A DNA stretch of 33,321 nt, taken from positions 1 to 33,321 of the forward strand of contig JAKAKP010000025.1 in assembly GCA_021813445.1 (NCBI GenBank), written 5' to 3'. The position numbers and the translations under genes are program-made. This DNA is from Deltaproteobacteria bacterium. GTDB lineage: Bacteria > Desulfobacterota > Desulfobaccia > Desulfobaccales > 0-14-0-80-60-11. This document shows, in pieces, positions 1-9,215 of this stretch. Numbering within the stretch: the stretch's first letter is position 1; every line of letters starts with the position of its first letter. A model generated the notes under the pieces. The model saw nothing but the letters and a program-made list of their open reading frames with translations, was not told the origin of the DNA and made no database searches.

Positions 1-64
1 CGGGCCCGGAGGCCTGCCCCACCAATAATAATTTTCTTTTACTAAAAACCGAAAACCATCCTCT

Positions 65-3000
65 ATGATCGCGAAAATCATCGAAGCCTGCGTGCGCAAC
101 CGGGTCCTGGTGCTGATCGTCTGGCTCCTGGTCACGGCCTGGGGCATCTACTGCGCCTACAACATCCCGGTGGACGCCATCCCCGACCTCTCCGACGTGC
201 AGGTGATCATCCGCACCCCCTTCCCGGAACAGGCCCCCCAGATCGTGGAAGACCAGGTGACCTACCCTTTGACCACGGCCATGCTGGCGGTGCCCCGGGC
301 CAAGGTGGTGCGGGGCTACTCCCAGTACGGCCTCTCCCTGGTCTACGTCATCTTTGAGGACGGCACCGATATCTACTGGGCCCGCTCCCGGGTCCTGGAG
401 TATCTCAACTACGTGCAGGGCAAGCTGCCCCGGCAGGTGACCCCGGCTTTGGGGCCGGACGCCACCGGGGTGGGCTGGGTCTTCGAGTACGCCCTGGAAG
501 ACCCCACCGGCAAGACCGACCTGGCCCAGCTCCGCAGCATCCAGGACTGGTACCTGCGCTACCAGCTGCAGACGGTGCCGGGCGTGGCCGAAGTGGCCAG
601 TGTCGGCGGTTTCGTCAAACAGTACCAGGTAGTGGTGGACCCCAACCAGCTCGCGGCCTACAGGCTGCCGCTGTCCAAGATCAAGGAGGCCATCCAGCGC
701 TCCAACCAGGACACCGGCGGCGCGGTGGTGGAGCAGGCCGAGACCGAATTCATGGTGCGGGCCCTGGGCTATATCAAGAATAAAGAGGACGTGGCCAACA
801 TCGTGGTGGGCGCGGACGCCCAGGGCACGCCCATCCTCATCAAAGACGTGGCCCTGGTGCGCCTGGGCCCGGAACTGCGCCGGGGCCTGACCGAAGCCAA
901 CGGCACCGGGGAGGTGGTGGGCGGCATCGTGGTGATGCGCTTCGGGGAAAACGCCCGCACCGTCATCGAAGGCGTCAAGCAGAAGCTGGAGGACCTGAAA
1001 TCGGGTCTGCCCCCCGGCGTGGTCATCAAAACGGCTTATGACCGCTCCGGCCTGATCCAGCGGGCCATCAACACCCTGAAACGGACGATCACCGAAGAAA
1101 TGGTGATCGTCTCCCTGGTCTGTTTTATCTTTTTGCTGCACGTGCGCAGCGCCATCGTTGCCATCATCAGCCTGCCCCTGGGCGTGCTGATCTCGCTGAT
1201 TTTACAGTATTATTTCAATATCAACGCCAATATCCTCAGCCTCGCGGGCATTGCCATCGCCATCGGCGCCATGGTGGACGCGTCGGTGGTCATGGTGGAG
1301 AACGCCCACAAGCACATCGAGCATGCGCCCTCGGACGCGCCCCGGGAGCCCCTGATTCTCGACGCGGCCAAGGAGGTGGGGCCGTCGCTCTTCTTCGCCC
1401 TGTTGGTGCTCACCGTCTCCTTTCTGCCCATCTTCGCGCTGGGCGCGGAAACGGGCCGCCTCTTCCGGCCGCTCGCCTTTACCAAGACCTTTGCCATGGG
1501 CGGTGCGGCCATTCTGGCCATCACCCTCATTCCCATCCTCATGCTCTATTTCATCCGGGGCAAGATCATCCCGGATATGGAAAACCCCATAGCCCGGGCC
1601 ACCATGGTAGTCTATAAGCCCGTGGTCCGGGGCATCCTGCGCTTCCCCAAGACCGCCATCCTGCTGGCGGTGCTGGCCATGGCCGCCACCATCTATCCCT
1701 TCAGCCACCTGGGCTCGGAATTCATGCCGCCGCTGGATGAAGGCGACCTGCTCTACATGCCCACCACCATGCCCGGGATCTCCATCACCGAGGCGAAAAA
1801 CATCCTGCAGCAGACCGACCGCATCATCCGCACCTTCCCGGAGGTGGAGTATGTCTTCGGCAAGGCCGGCCGGGCCGACACCGCCACCGACCCCGCGCCG
1901 CTGTCCATGATAGAGACCACCATCCGCCTCAAACCCCGGGAGCAGTGGCGCAAGGTGCCCACCTGGTACTCCTCCTGGGCGCCAGGGTGGCTGCAGGCCG
2001 TGTTTCGCCATTTCTCTTCCGACCGGATCACCACCGAGGAGCTGATCCGGGAAATGGACCAGGCCGTGAAATTTCCGGGACTGGCCAATTCCTGGGGCTA
2101 TCCCATCAAGATCCGCATCGACATGCTCTCCACCGGCATCAAGACCCCGGTGGGCCTTAAATTCCTGGGCCCGGACCTGAACGTCCTCAACCGCCTGGCC
2201 GTGGACGCGGAAGCCATCCTGAAAAAGGTGCCCGGCACCACCAGCGCCTTTGCCGAGCGGGTCACCGGCGGCTATTATCTCGATTTCGACATCAAGCGCC
2301 GGGAGGCGGCCCGTTACGGCCTCACCGTGGGCGACGTCCAGGACGTCATCGCCAGCGCCATGGGCGGCGAGAACGTCACCCAGACGGTGGAAGGCCTGGA
2401 GCGCTTCCCCGTGAACCTGCGCTACTTTCAGGATTACCGGCAGAATCCCCCGGCCCTGCGCCGCATCTTGATCCCCACCCCCAACCGCGCCCAGGTCCCC
2501 CTGGACCAGGTGGCGGACATCCGGGTCCACCAGGGCCCGGATATGATCAAGAGCGAAGGCTCCCGGCGCTCCGCCTGGGTCTACGTGGACATCGCCAATA
2601 TCGACGTGGGCACCTACATCAAGCGGGCCCAGGAGGCCCTGGCCGCGCATCTCAAGATGCCCTCGGGCTATTCCCTGGTCTGGAGCGGCCAGTACGAATA
2701 CATGGAGGCCGCGGCCAAGCGCCTGAAGGTCATCATCCCCATCACCCTGGTCCTGGTCTTTCTGCTCCTTTATCTCAATACCCACTCCCTCATCAAGGTG
2801 GGCATCGTCATGCTGGCCGTGCCCTTCTCCCTGCTGGGCGCCATCTGGCTCCTGTACCTGCTGGGCTATCACCTGAGCGTCGGCGTGGTGGTGGGCATGC
2901 TGGCCCTGGCGGGCCTGGACGCGGAAACCGGGGTCTTGATGCTCCTCTACCTGGATATTGCCCACGACCAGTGGCGGCAAGAGGGCCGCCTCCGCACCGA

Positions 3001-3247
3001 GTCCGACCTGCATGACGCCATCGAGCACGGCGCGGTGATGCGGGTGCGGCCCAAGCACATGACCATCCTGGCCAACTTGCTCGGCCTGCTGCCCATCATG
3101 TGGGCCACCGGCACCGGCGCGGAAGTGGCCAAACGCATCGCCGCCCCCATGGTCGGCGGCGTGGCCACCTCCTACCTCCTGGAACTCCTCATCTACCCCG
3201 CCATCTACCTCCTCTGGAAACGACACTCAGACTTTAAAGGGAAATAG
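65..3247 (+). CDS. cusA: CusA-type Cu(I)/Ag(I) efflux RND inner-membrane pump
   Basis: Heavy-metal efflux RND permease: proton-driven export of monovalent copper or silver through a tripartite CusCBA-type complex spanning the envelope. The 1060 residues match the usual family length (about 1050). The TM4 motif GAMVDASVVMVENAHK carries the proton-relay Asp at residue 405, the same number as in E. coli CusA. The three methionines of the CusA metal site are all recognisable in context: M565 (LLYMPTT), M615 (APLSMIETT) and M687 (IDMLSTGIKTPVG). This favours Cu/Ag over the divalent-cation CzcA group. About 20 extra residues, including a Trp-rich stretch, lie between M615 and M687. The ATG has only a poor ribosome-binding site. 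The adaptor and outer-membrane partners are not in the window and probably lie upstream. Family is certain; substrate is inferred from the methionines. Confidence 0.95.
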   Translation: MIAKIIEACVRNRVLVLIVWLLVTAWGIYCAYNIPVDAIPDLSDVQVIIRTPFPEQAPQIVEDQVTYPLTTAMLAVPRAKVVRGYSQYGLSLVYVIFEDGTDIYWARSRVLEYLNYVQGKLPRQVTPALGPDATGVGWVFEYALEDPTGKTDLAQLRSIQDWYLRYQLQTVPGVAEVASVGGFVKQYQVVVDPNQLAAYRLPLSKIKEAIQRSNQDTGGAVVEQAETEFMVRALGYIKNKEDVANIVVGADAQGTPILIKDVALVRLGPELRRGLTEANGTGEVVGGIVVMRFGENARTVIEGVKQKLEDLKSGLPPGVVIKTAYDRSGLIQRAINTLKRTITEEMVIVSLVCFIFLLHVRSAIVAIISLPLGVLISLILQYYFNINANILSLAGIAIAIGAMVDASVVMVENAHKHIEHAPSDAPREPLILDAAKEVGPSLFFALLVLTVSFLPIFALGAETGRLFRPLAFTKTFAMGGAAILAITLIPILMLYFIRGKIIPDMENPIARATMVVYKPVVRGILRFPKTAILLAVLAMAATIYPFSHLGSEFMPPLDEGDLLYMPTTMPGISITEAKNILQQTDRIIRTFPEVEYVFGKAGRADTATDPAPLSMIETTIRLKPREQWRKVPTWYSSWAPGWLQAVFRHFSSDRITTEELIREMDQAVKFPGLANSWGYPIKIRIDMLSTGIKTPVGLKFLGPDLNVLNRLAVDAEAILKKVPGTTSAFAERVTGGYYLDFDIKRREAARYGLTVGDVQDVIASAMGGENVTQTVEGLERFPVNLRYFQDYRQNPPALRRILIPTPNRAQVPLDQVADIRVHQGPDMIKSEGSRRSAWVYVDIANIDVGTYIKRAQEALAAHLKMPSGYSLVWSGQYEYMEAAAKRLKVIIPITLVLVFLLLYLNTHSLIKVGIVMLAVPFSLLGAIWLLYLLGYHLSVGVVVGMLALAGLDAETGVLMLLYLDIAHDQWRQEGRLRTESDLHDAIEHGAVMRVRPKHMTILANLLGLLPIMWATGTGAEVAKRIAAPMVGGVATSYLLELLIYPAIYLLWKRHSDFKGK

Positions 3248-3262
3248 GTCTCTAACATTAAA

Positions 3263-3325
3263 CGGCTTTTATCGGCGTGCAAAGGCGGTTAAATATTAGC
3301 CGCGGATGCACGCCGATAAAAGCCG
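3263..3325. repeat. Palindromic intergenic repeat, copy 1 (REP-like)
   Basis: Two perfect 19-bp arms (3263-3281 and 3307-3325) enclose a 25-bp loop that is itself nearly palindromic. The 20-bp core at 3284-3303 occurs again, exactly but on the opposite strand, at 16171-16190, with similar flanks. It lies just after cusA and before the small lipoprotein gene. It could act as a transcription or mRNA-stability barrier; it has no T-run of a classic terminator. Confidence 0.85.
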
Positions 3326-3378
3326 GTCCTCTTGCATTGTGGCTCAAAGAAGCTAACTTTAGAATAAAGGGAGGAGAG

Positions 3379-3573
3379 ATGTTCAGGTTTCTGGCATTGG
3401 CTATGGCCTTGGCGGCCTGGTCTCTTGGCTGCGCCGCGGGGGAATACCGGCCGCAAAAGCCGGAGATGTATTATCCCAGCATTACCGACGTGGACCCATC
3501 ATTTTACGAAGGTGACCCGACCCTGAGGCATTGGTTCACCGCGCCCTACTGGGACCCCAGCAGAGGAGAGTAG
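3379..3573 (+). CDS. Small lipoprotein-like exported protein, unknown function
   Basis: A 64-residue protein not recognised as a known family. The ATG at 3379 is chosen because a strong SD (GGGAGGAGA) sits just before it; a longer in-frame reading from 3277 would run through the palindromic repeat. The N-terminus MFRFLALAMALAAWSLGC is a short hydrophobic signal ending in Cys18, lipoprotein-like although Ser rather than Leu is at -3. The mature part is short, acidic and rich in Tyr and Pro (YRPQKPEMYYPS, then DPTLRHWFTAPYWDPS). It lies between the copper pump and a MetE-like gene whose TTG start follows its stop codon by three bases. A periplasmic accessory role is possible but unproven. Confidence 0.6.
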   Translation: MFRFLALAMALAAWSLGCAAGEYRPQKPEMYYPSITDVDPSFYEGDPTLRHWFTAPYWDPSRGE

Positions 3574-3576
3574 CCC

Positions 3577-4665
3577 TTGGCGCGCCTGGCCCTCCCCTAC
3601 CCAATAGCGGCAGGCTGCACTAGATTATCTCCATGTCTACCCCTGATTCCCGGCAACCTGCTGACCACGGCCATGGCGATTTTGCCTCACGACCGGGCGG
3701 AGCCCGCGCTGGAGCTGGCCCTGTCCCTGGACATCCCCTTCTGGCCGCAACTGCCCCACCTGAACTACTACGAAGACATGTACGTCCAGGCCGCGGAACA
3801 CTTTCCCGGCATTCTGCTCTTCCCGGAAACCGGGTCCATCCGCTTTGACACCAACAAGTTCTACGAAGAACTCCCGGAACTCCTGGAGCATTGGGACGAC
3901 CTGGGATATTTCGACATCTCCCCCACTTATTCCGCGGTTTACCACCGCTTCCTGGAGATGGACCTCAGCGGCTATGCAGCCATCCGGGGGCAACTGGAAG
4001 GGCCGGTGAGCTTCGGCCTGAAAATCCTGGATGAAAACGACCGGCCCCTGATCTTTAACGACGAGGTGCGGTCCCTGCTCATCGACTTCATGGCCCGCCG
4101 GGTCCAGGCGCAGTTGCAGCGGCTGAAAGCGCGGCATCCCGGGGCCTTTATGTTCATCGACGAGCCCGGTATGCAGTTCATCTTCAGCTCCATTTCCGGC
4201 TATACCGACCTCCGGGCCAAAGAGGACCTGGACCGCTTTTTCGCGCAGATCGAGCGGCCCCGGGGCATCCACCTCTGCGGCAACCCGGATTGGGAATTCC
4301 TCCTGAACCGGGACCTGGATATCCTGTCCATGGATATCTATACCAACCGGGAGGTGTTCCAGGCTTACATTCCCGCGATCAAGAGATTCCTTGATAAAGG
4401 CGGGGTTCTCTCCTGGGGCCTGGTGCCAACCGGCTGCGATGTCTTCGGCGGCGAAACCACGGAGGGGCTGATGGCCTTCCTGGAGGACCTGTGGGCCTTC
4501 CTGGCCCGAGCCGGCATCGACCGGGACCAGCTCCTGGCCCAGAGTCTGATTACCCCGGCGACCTGCTGCCTCATCAATCCGGACCGGGAAAAAACCGTGA
4601 CCCTGGCCTATGCCTGGCTCCGGGACATCTCCCGGCAGCTGCGGGAAAAGTACCGGTTGACCTAA
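3577..4665 (+). CDS. MetE-like (cobalamin-independent methionine synthase C-terminal/UroD fold) protein
   Basis: Resembles the catalytic TIM-barrel half of cobalamin-independent methionine synthase, as found in short 'core-MetE' or UroD-like proteins of anaerobes (about 340-360 residues; here 362). Zinc-ligand candidates are visible: H232 and C234 (GIHLCGN) and C330/C331 (PATCCL). The N-terminal stretch TTAMAILPHDRAEPALEL resembles the family's ATxIGSLPHxDPExA start. A methyl transfer to or from a thiol or corrinoid protein is plausible; the substrate is unknown. The start is uncertain. TTG 3577 has an SD (AGAGGAG, spacing about 8), ATG 3673 falls inside the conserved region, and ATG 3633 in another frame would give a family-like N-terminus if one base were skipped near 3654. 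A terminator-like hairpin follows the gene. Confidence 0.75.
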   Translation: MARLALPYPIAAGCTRLSPCLPLIPGNLLTTAMAILPHDRAEPALELALSLDIPFWPQLPHLNYYEDMYVQAAEHFPGILLFPETGSIRFDTNKFYEELPELLEHWDDLGYFDISPTYSAVYHRFLEMDLSGYAAIRGQLEGPVSFGLKILDENDRPLIFNDEVRSLLIDFMARRVQAQLQRLKARHPGAFMFIDEPGMQFIFSSISGYTDLRAKEDLDRFFAQIERPRGIHLCGNPDWEFLLNRDLDILSMDIYTNREVFQAYIPAIKRFLDKGGVLSWGLVPTGCDVFGGETTEGLMAFLEDLWAFLARAGIDRDQLLAQSLITPATCCLINPDREKTVTLAYAWLRDISRQLREKYRLT

Positions 4666-4671
4666 GCCCGA

Positions 4672-4719
4672 TTTAATCCCAGATCTCCCCGGCTCTCCTT
4701 TACCTGGGTTTAAACTTTT
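4672..4719 (+). terminator. Terminator-like hairpin after the MetE-like gene
   Basis: Arms 4672-4682 and 4704-4714 (11 bp, one mismatch) are followed by CTTTT and a further T-rich stretch. It starts seven bases after the stop codon and precedes the kinase gene. The 21-nt loop is longer than typical. Confidence 0.5.
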
Positions 4720-4865
4720 GTCTATTTTACTGACAGACCGGGGGTTTCCTTAATACTTACCCCGCAGTAAGGTTTTTGCATGAATTTCCGATAAGATATG
4801 GATGGATTAAAATCTACCCAACAGTTGCCCGCAATGGACGCCAGACCGGAGAAGGGGGGCCTGAG

Positions 4866-7817
4866 ATGCATGACCAAGGAAAAACCAAAGACCAGCTCCT
4901 CGCGGAATTGTCGGAAATGCGTCAACGACTCGCGAATTTGGAATCCTCCGAATTAAGAATGACCAGGGAATACCTGGAAAATGTCCTGGAGAATTCTCCC
5001 GAATGCATCGGCATCGTCGATCGGCACGGCCGGCTCATTAAATGGAACCGAATGGCCGCGGAGCTTTACGGTTATAGTTTCGAAGAACTCAAAGGCAAAA
5101 AGGCCTTTGATCTCTATGTCGACCGCCGAGAACTTCATAATATGTTGCAGCGGTTACGGCAAAAAGGGGGGGTGAGAAAGTATGAAATAAATATGAAAAA
5201 GAAGGACGGCAGCATTGCTCCCTTTGAGTTATCCATCAGTTTGCTAAAGGATGATGCTAATCAGACCATCGGCAGTGTTTGTGTTTCCCGGGACTTGAGC
5301 GATATCAAAAAAGCCCTGACCACGCTGCGGGCCACAAACGAGCAGCTCAACCAGGAAATTATCGTGCGCCAGCACATCGAAGACGAATTACGGCAAACCA
5401 GGGACTGCTTGGAAAATATCTTTGAAAATTCCCCGGATGTCATCGGCATCGTGGACCGGCATGGCAGATTTGTTAAATGGAACAGGATGGCGGCAGACCT
5501 TTATGGCTACAAATTGGAGGACCTTGAGGGCGTAAGGGCTTTTGATCTTTATGATGATCCGGAGGAACTGAATAACCTGCTGACCCAACTGCGACATGAT
5601 GGAGTGGTGAAAAAATGTGAAATTAATATGAGACGCAAAGATGGCAAAATTATACCTTTCGAAATATCTATCAGTTTATTAAAAGATAGCAAAAATAATA
5701 CTACTGGCAGTGTCTGCGTGGCCCGGGATTTAACCGGCACCAAAAAGGCCCTGGCCATACTTAGAGAAACCAATGAACGCCTTAATCAAGAAATTGCCGA
5801 GCGCCAGCAGGCCGAGGCGGCCCTGCAACAGGCATATGAGCACATCGAACAGAAGGTGAAAGAACGGACCAAAGAGCTATTGCAGACCAATAAACAATTG
5901 ACCTGGGAGATAGAGGAGCGCCGCCGTATCGAGAAAGCCCTGCGTAAAAGTGAAAACAAGTACCGCACCCTGGTGGAAAACCTGCCCCAGAAAATCTTCC
6001 TCAAAGATAAAAACTCCGTTTATTCCTCCTGCAACAAAAATTATGCCCGGGATTTGGGGATCAAGCCCGAAGAAATCCGGGGCAAAACCGACTACGACTT
6101 TTTTCCGGAAACCCTGGCGGAAAAATACCGGACCGACGATAAAAGGGTTTTGGAATCCGGCAATAGCGAGGAAATAGAAGAAAAATATATCCACCAGGGA
6201 CAGGAAGTCTACATCCAAACCGTCAAAACCCCGGTGAAGGACGGCAAGGGCAAGATTATCGGCACCCTGGGGATCTTCTGGGACATCACCGCCCGCCGGC
6301 GGGCGGAAGAAGCATTTAAAACCCTGGTCCTCAACGCGCCTATCGGCCTCTTCATTGCCCAAAACGGCAGGTTCCGGCAGATCAATCCGGAATTCGAGAA
6401 AATTACCGGCTATGGGGAAGAGGAATTATTAAACGATGATTGCCTCTGCCTGGTCATTCCTGAATTTCGGGAAAAAGTCAAAGAAACTGCCATCCAGATC
6501 CTGCAGGGGAAAAGGTTTCTCCCCTTTGAATTCCAGTACCGCACCAAGGGCGGGGATATCCGTTGGGCCCTGGAAAAGGTGGCTACCACTCAATATAACG
6601 GGGAAAGGGCCACCTTGGGATATTTCATGGACATTACCGACAGCAAGCATCTGGAAGTCCAGTTTCTCCAGGCCCAAAAGATGGAGGCGGTGGGGCGGCT
6701 GGCCGGGGGCGTAGCCCACGACTTCAACAACTTGCTGACGGGCATCTTGGGTTATGGCGAGTTGTTGTTCTGGGGCCTCCCGGAGGACCACCCCCGGCGC
6801 CGTTATGTGGAAGAGATCATTAAGACCACGGAGCGGGCCGCGGCCTTGACCCGGCAACTGCTGGCCTTCGGCCGCAAACAGATCATCCAGCCCCGGATCA
6901 TCAATCTGAACGAGGTGATCTTAGGCATGGAAAAAATGCTGCGGCGCCTCCTGGGGGAAGACCTGGATCTGATTACCCTCCTGGAACCCGACTTGGGTGC
7001 AGTCAAAGCCGATCCCGGCCAGATGGACCAGGTGATCATGAACCTGGCGGTGAATGCCCGGGATGCCATGCCCCGGGGGGGTCTGCTCACCCTGAAAACG
7101 GAGAATGTCTTTCTGGACGAGGCCTATATCTGGGAGCACATGGAGGCCAAACCCGGCTCTTATGTGCTGCTGGCAGTGAGCGACAGCGGCAGCGGCATGG
7201 ACCCGGACACCAAGGCCCATATCTTTGAGCCGTTTTTCACCACCAAGGAGCCGGGCAAGGGCACGGGGCTGGGCCTGGCCACCGTCCACGGCATCATCAA
7301 ACAAAGCGGCGGCCATATCTGGGTCTACAGCGAGGCCGGCAAAGGCACCACTTTTAAGATCTACCTGCCCCGGGTGGAAGCCCAAGCCGTCTCCCTGCAG
7401 CCCCAGGCCGCGCCGGCCGCGTCCCTCCGGGGGCAGGAAACCATCCTGGTGGCGGAAGATGATGAGAAGTTGCGGGGCGCGATCTGCCAAACTTTACGTT
7501 CTTATGGCTACTCCGTGTTGGAGGCCGGGAACGGCAACGAGGCCATTTTACTCTGTGGGCAGCATCAGGGGCCGATCCATTTAGTCCTGACTGATGTAAT
7601 TATGCCCGGTATGAGCGGCGGTGAGTTGATAGAACGGCTGGCGCCTTTGAACCGGAAGATGAAGGTGCTCTTCATGTCCGGCTATACCGAGGACACCGCG
7701 GCCCTGCAAAGTCTGCTGGCGGCAGGGGTGCCCTTCTTGGAAAAACCTTTCAAGATGATGAACCTGGTGGAAAAAGTGCGGCAGGTCCTGGACACGCCGC
7801 CGACCTGGTCCCCTTGA
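4866..7817 (+). CDS. Hybrid sensor histidine kinase with four PAS domains and a C-terminal receiver
   Basis: Soluble hybrid kinase of 983 residues without obvious membrane segments. Order: short coiled coil (1-33), PAS1 (about 35-150), PAS2 (about 180-295), coiled coil (about 300-360), PAS3 (365-480), PAS4 (484-600), HisKA with phospho-acceptor H618 ([11 protein letters not shown]), HATPase with N730 and the G1 box around D773 (DSGSGM), then a receiver with acidic pocket E864-D865-D866, phospho-acceptor D910 ([12 protein letters not shown]) and K960 (EKPF). PAS1 and PAS2 are an internal tandem duplication. The start is set at ATG 4866, after GAAGGGGGGCCTGAG; upstream in-frame TTG 4776 adds 30 residues that look untranslated. 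The kinase-receiver half is closely related to the kinase at 9199. The PAS half is visibly lower in GC than the kinase half. The signal is unknown; heme or flavin binding cannot be judged by eye. Confidence 0.92.
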   Translation: MHDQGKTKDQLLAELSEMRQRLANLESSELRMTREYLENVLENSPECIGIVDRHGRLIKWNRMAAELYGYSFEELKGKKAFDLYVDRRELHNMLQRLRQKGGVRKYEINMKKKDGSIAPFELSISLLKDDANQTIGSVCVSRDLSDIKKALTTLRATNEQLNQEIIVRQHIEDELRQTRDCLENIFENSPDVIGIVDRHGRFVKWNRMAADLYGYKLEDLEGVRAFDLYDDPEELNNLLTQLRHDGVVKKCEINMRRKDGKIIPFEISISLLKDSKNNTTGSVCVARDLTGTKKALAILRETNERLNQEIAERQQAEAALQQAYEHIEQKVKERTKELLQTNKQLTWEIEERRRIEKALRKSENKYRTLVENLPQKIFLKDKNSVYSSCNKNYARDLGIKPEEIRGKTDYDFFPETLAEKYRTDDKRVLESGNSEEIEEKYIHQGQEVYIQTVKTPVKDGKGKIIGTLGIFWDITARRRAEEAFKTLVLNAPIGLFIAQNGRFRQINPEFEKITGYGEEELLNDDCLCLVIPEFREKVKETAIQILQGKRFLPFEFQYRTKGGDIRWALEKVATTQYNGERATLGYFMDITDSKHLEVQFLQAQKMEAVGRLAGGVAHDFNNLLTGILGYGELLFWGLPEDHPRRRYVEEIIKTTERAAALTRQLLAFGRKQIIQPRIINLNEVILGMEKMLRRLLGEDLDLITLLEPDLGAVKADPGQMDQVIMNLAVNARDAMPRGGLLTLKTENVFLDEAYIWEHMEAKPGSYVLLAVSDSGSGMDPDTKAHIFEPFFTTKEPGKGTGLGLATVHGIIKQSGGHIWVYSEAGKGTTFKIYLPRVEAQAVSLQPQAAPAASLRGQETILVAEDDEKLRGAICQTLRSYGYSVLEAGNGNEAILLCGQHQGPIHLVLTDVIMPGMSGGELIERLAPLNRKMKVLFMSGYTEDTAALQSLLAAGVPFLEKPFKMMNLVEKVRQVLDTPPTWSP
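4962..5831 (+). repeat. Tandem duplication of a 435-bp PAS unit inside the kinase gene
   Basis: The octamer ACCAGGGA at 4962 recurs at 5397, exactly 435 bp (145 codons) later. The following text stays alignable: [10 protein letters not shown] against [32 protein letters not shown] against [22 protein letters not shown] (shown in part), and the linker NEQLNQEI against NERLNQEI. Protein similarity is higher than DNA identity, so the duplication is not very recent. Confidence 0.85.
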
Positions 7818-7838
7818 GAGTTGCCTGATCCTATGACT

Positions 7839-7970
7839 AGAAGCCGTTTAAAAAACTCTTCTTCTGTCATCCTGAACGCAGAGAAGGATCTCAATCCCTC
7901 GAAAATACGAGATTCTTCGCGACGCGCAGAATGGCTATTCAGGGTTATTTGAGGTTTTGAAATGGCTTCT
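7839..7970. repeat. 132-bp nested palindromic element (MITE/REP-like)
   Basis: Outer arms 7839-7858 and 7951-7970 match at about 16 of 20 positions when folded. Inner arms 7866-7892 and 7909-7935 match at roughly two thirds of 27 positions, more with G-U pairs, around a 16-nt loop. The inner arm contains GTCATCCTGAACGCAGAG, which resembles a dispersed 'GTCATCCTGAGCGCAG' repeat I know from many environmental genomes. It separates the first kinase from the ercA-like gene. Confidence 0.75.
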
Positions 7971-8048
7971 GGGGCGAAAACTGAATTATTTAAAGTCCCT
8001 TGAATGCCGACATATAAATATTATTATTTTTAGCAAAGGGGCACGATT

Positions 8049-9215
8049 ATGAATGTGGAAAATGACCTGGAATTGCGGAAATTTGTTGCTCCTGAGTTTA
8101 TTTTTGGCCTGGGAGCATTAAGGCTGGCCGGTCGTTATGCCAAAAATTTCGGGGCCTCCAAAATATTGATAGTCACCGATCCGGGAGTTATGGCCGCAGG
8201 TTGGACCGATCAGGTAATCGCCAGTCTGGAAGCCGAAGGCATCCCCTATGTCATCTATGCCGGTGTCTCCCCCAATCCCCGGGCTGAAGAGGTAATGACG
8301 GGAGCTGAAGTCTATAAGGAATCCGGCTGCAACCTCATATTGGCGATAGGCGGCGGCAGTCCCATGGACTGCGCCAAGGGGATCGGCATTGTCAGCACCA
8401 ACAGAAAGCATATCCTGGAATTTGAGGGCGTAGACCGGGTTGCCGTCCCCATGCCGCCTTTGATTTGCATTCCCACCACCGGCGGCACATCCGCGGATGT
8501 GTCGCAATTCGCCATTATTACCAATATGACCGAAAGGATCAAAATCGCCATTATCAGTAAGGCAGTGGTCCCTGATGTGGCCTTGATTGATCCTGCCACC
8601 TTGACGACCATGGATCCCTATCTGGCCGGCTGTACCGGCATAGACGCCCTGGTCCACGCCATTGAGGCTTATGTGTCCACCGCCCATTGCCCCATTACCG
8701 ATCTCCATGCCCTGGCGGCCATCCGCCTGTTGTCCTCGAACCTCCTGGCCTCGCTGGCCGCACCTGATGACTTGCAACTGCGCAGTCAGGTGATGCTGGG
8801 CAGTTTGGAGGCCGGGCTGGCCTTTTCCAATGCTTCTCTGGGCGCAGTGCACGCCATGGCCCATAGTTTGGGGGGGTTATTGGATCTCCCCCATGGAGAA
8901 TGCAACGCGATCCTATTGGAGCATGTCATGTCCTTTAATTTTCCCGAGGCCGGCGAACGCTTCCTGCAGATCGGCGAGGCCATGGGGTTGGACCTGAAAA
9001 ACCGGACTCTGCTGGAAAAGAAAGCCACGATCCTGGCTGAGGTCATGCGCTTGCGCAAAGCTGTGGGCATTGAGCAAACCTTAGGTCAAAGGGGAGTGCA
9101 CCGTACTGATGTCCCCGAGCTTTCCCACAAAGCCATGAATGACCCTTGCATTGTCACCAATCCGCGCCGCCCGGTGCGCCGCGATTTAGAGGTTATTTTT
9201 GAAGAAGCCCTCTGA
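8049..9215 (+). CDS. ercA: ErcA-like iron-containing alcohol dehydrogenase family protein
   Basis: Group III (Fe-dependent) alcohol dehydrogenase of 388 residues, the normal length. The NAD-binding GGGSPMDCAKG is near residue 100. The four metal ligands are all present: D199 and H203 (GIDALVHAIEAY), H268 (AVHAMAHSLGG) and H282 (LPHGECN), plus the extra active-site H272. The N-terminus LRKFVAPEFIFGLGA and the block ICIPTTGGTSADVSQFAIIT match the subgroup typified by ErcA of Pseudomonas aeruginosa, which is involved in regulating ethanol oxidation rather than acting as a bulk catabolic enzyme. Context supports this: its last 17 bases overlap a PAS hybrid kinase, and another paralogous kinase lies upstream. 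The ATG follows AAAGGGG. An enzymatic role in aldehyde or alcohol interconversion remains possible because no metal ligand is missing. Confidence 0.9.
   Translation: MNVENDLELRKFVAPEFIFGLGALRLAGRYAKNFGASKILIVTDPGVMAAGWTDQVIASLEAEGIPYVIYAGVSPNPRAEEVMTGAEVYKESGCNLILAIGGGSPMDCAKGIGIVSTNRKHILEFEGVDRVAVPMPPLICIPTTGGTSADVSQFAIITNMTERIKIAIISKAVVPDVALIDPATLTTMDPYLAGCTGIDALVHAIEAYVSTAHCPITDLHALAAIRLLSSNLLASLAAPDDLQLRSQVMLGSLEAGLAFSNASLGAVHAMAHSLGGLLDLPHGECNAILLEHVMSFNFPEAGERFLQIGEAMGLDLKNRTLLEKKATILAEVMRLRKAVGIEQTLGQRGVHRTDVPELSHKAMNDPCIVTNPRRPVRRDLEVIFEEAL

Noticed and set aside
1-64. Short open frames at the window edge, one ending at 28 (GPGGLPHQ then stop), as a possible end of a cusB-like gene
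   Set aside because: Only eight codons are visible; too short to support a call, although an upstream adaptor gene is expected.
1202-3226. A 674-codon open frame on the - strand
   Set aside because: Fully antisense to cusA; His/Gly/Gln-rich composition typical of the complement of GC-rich coding DNA; no family resemblance.
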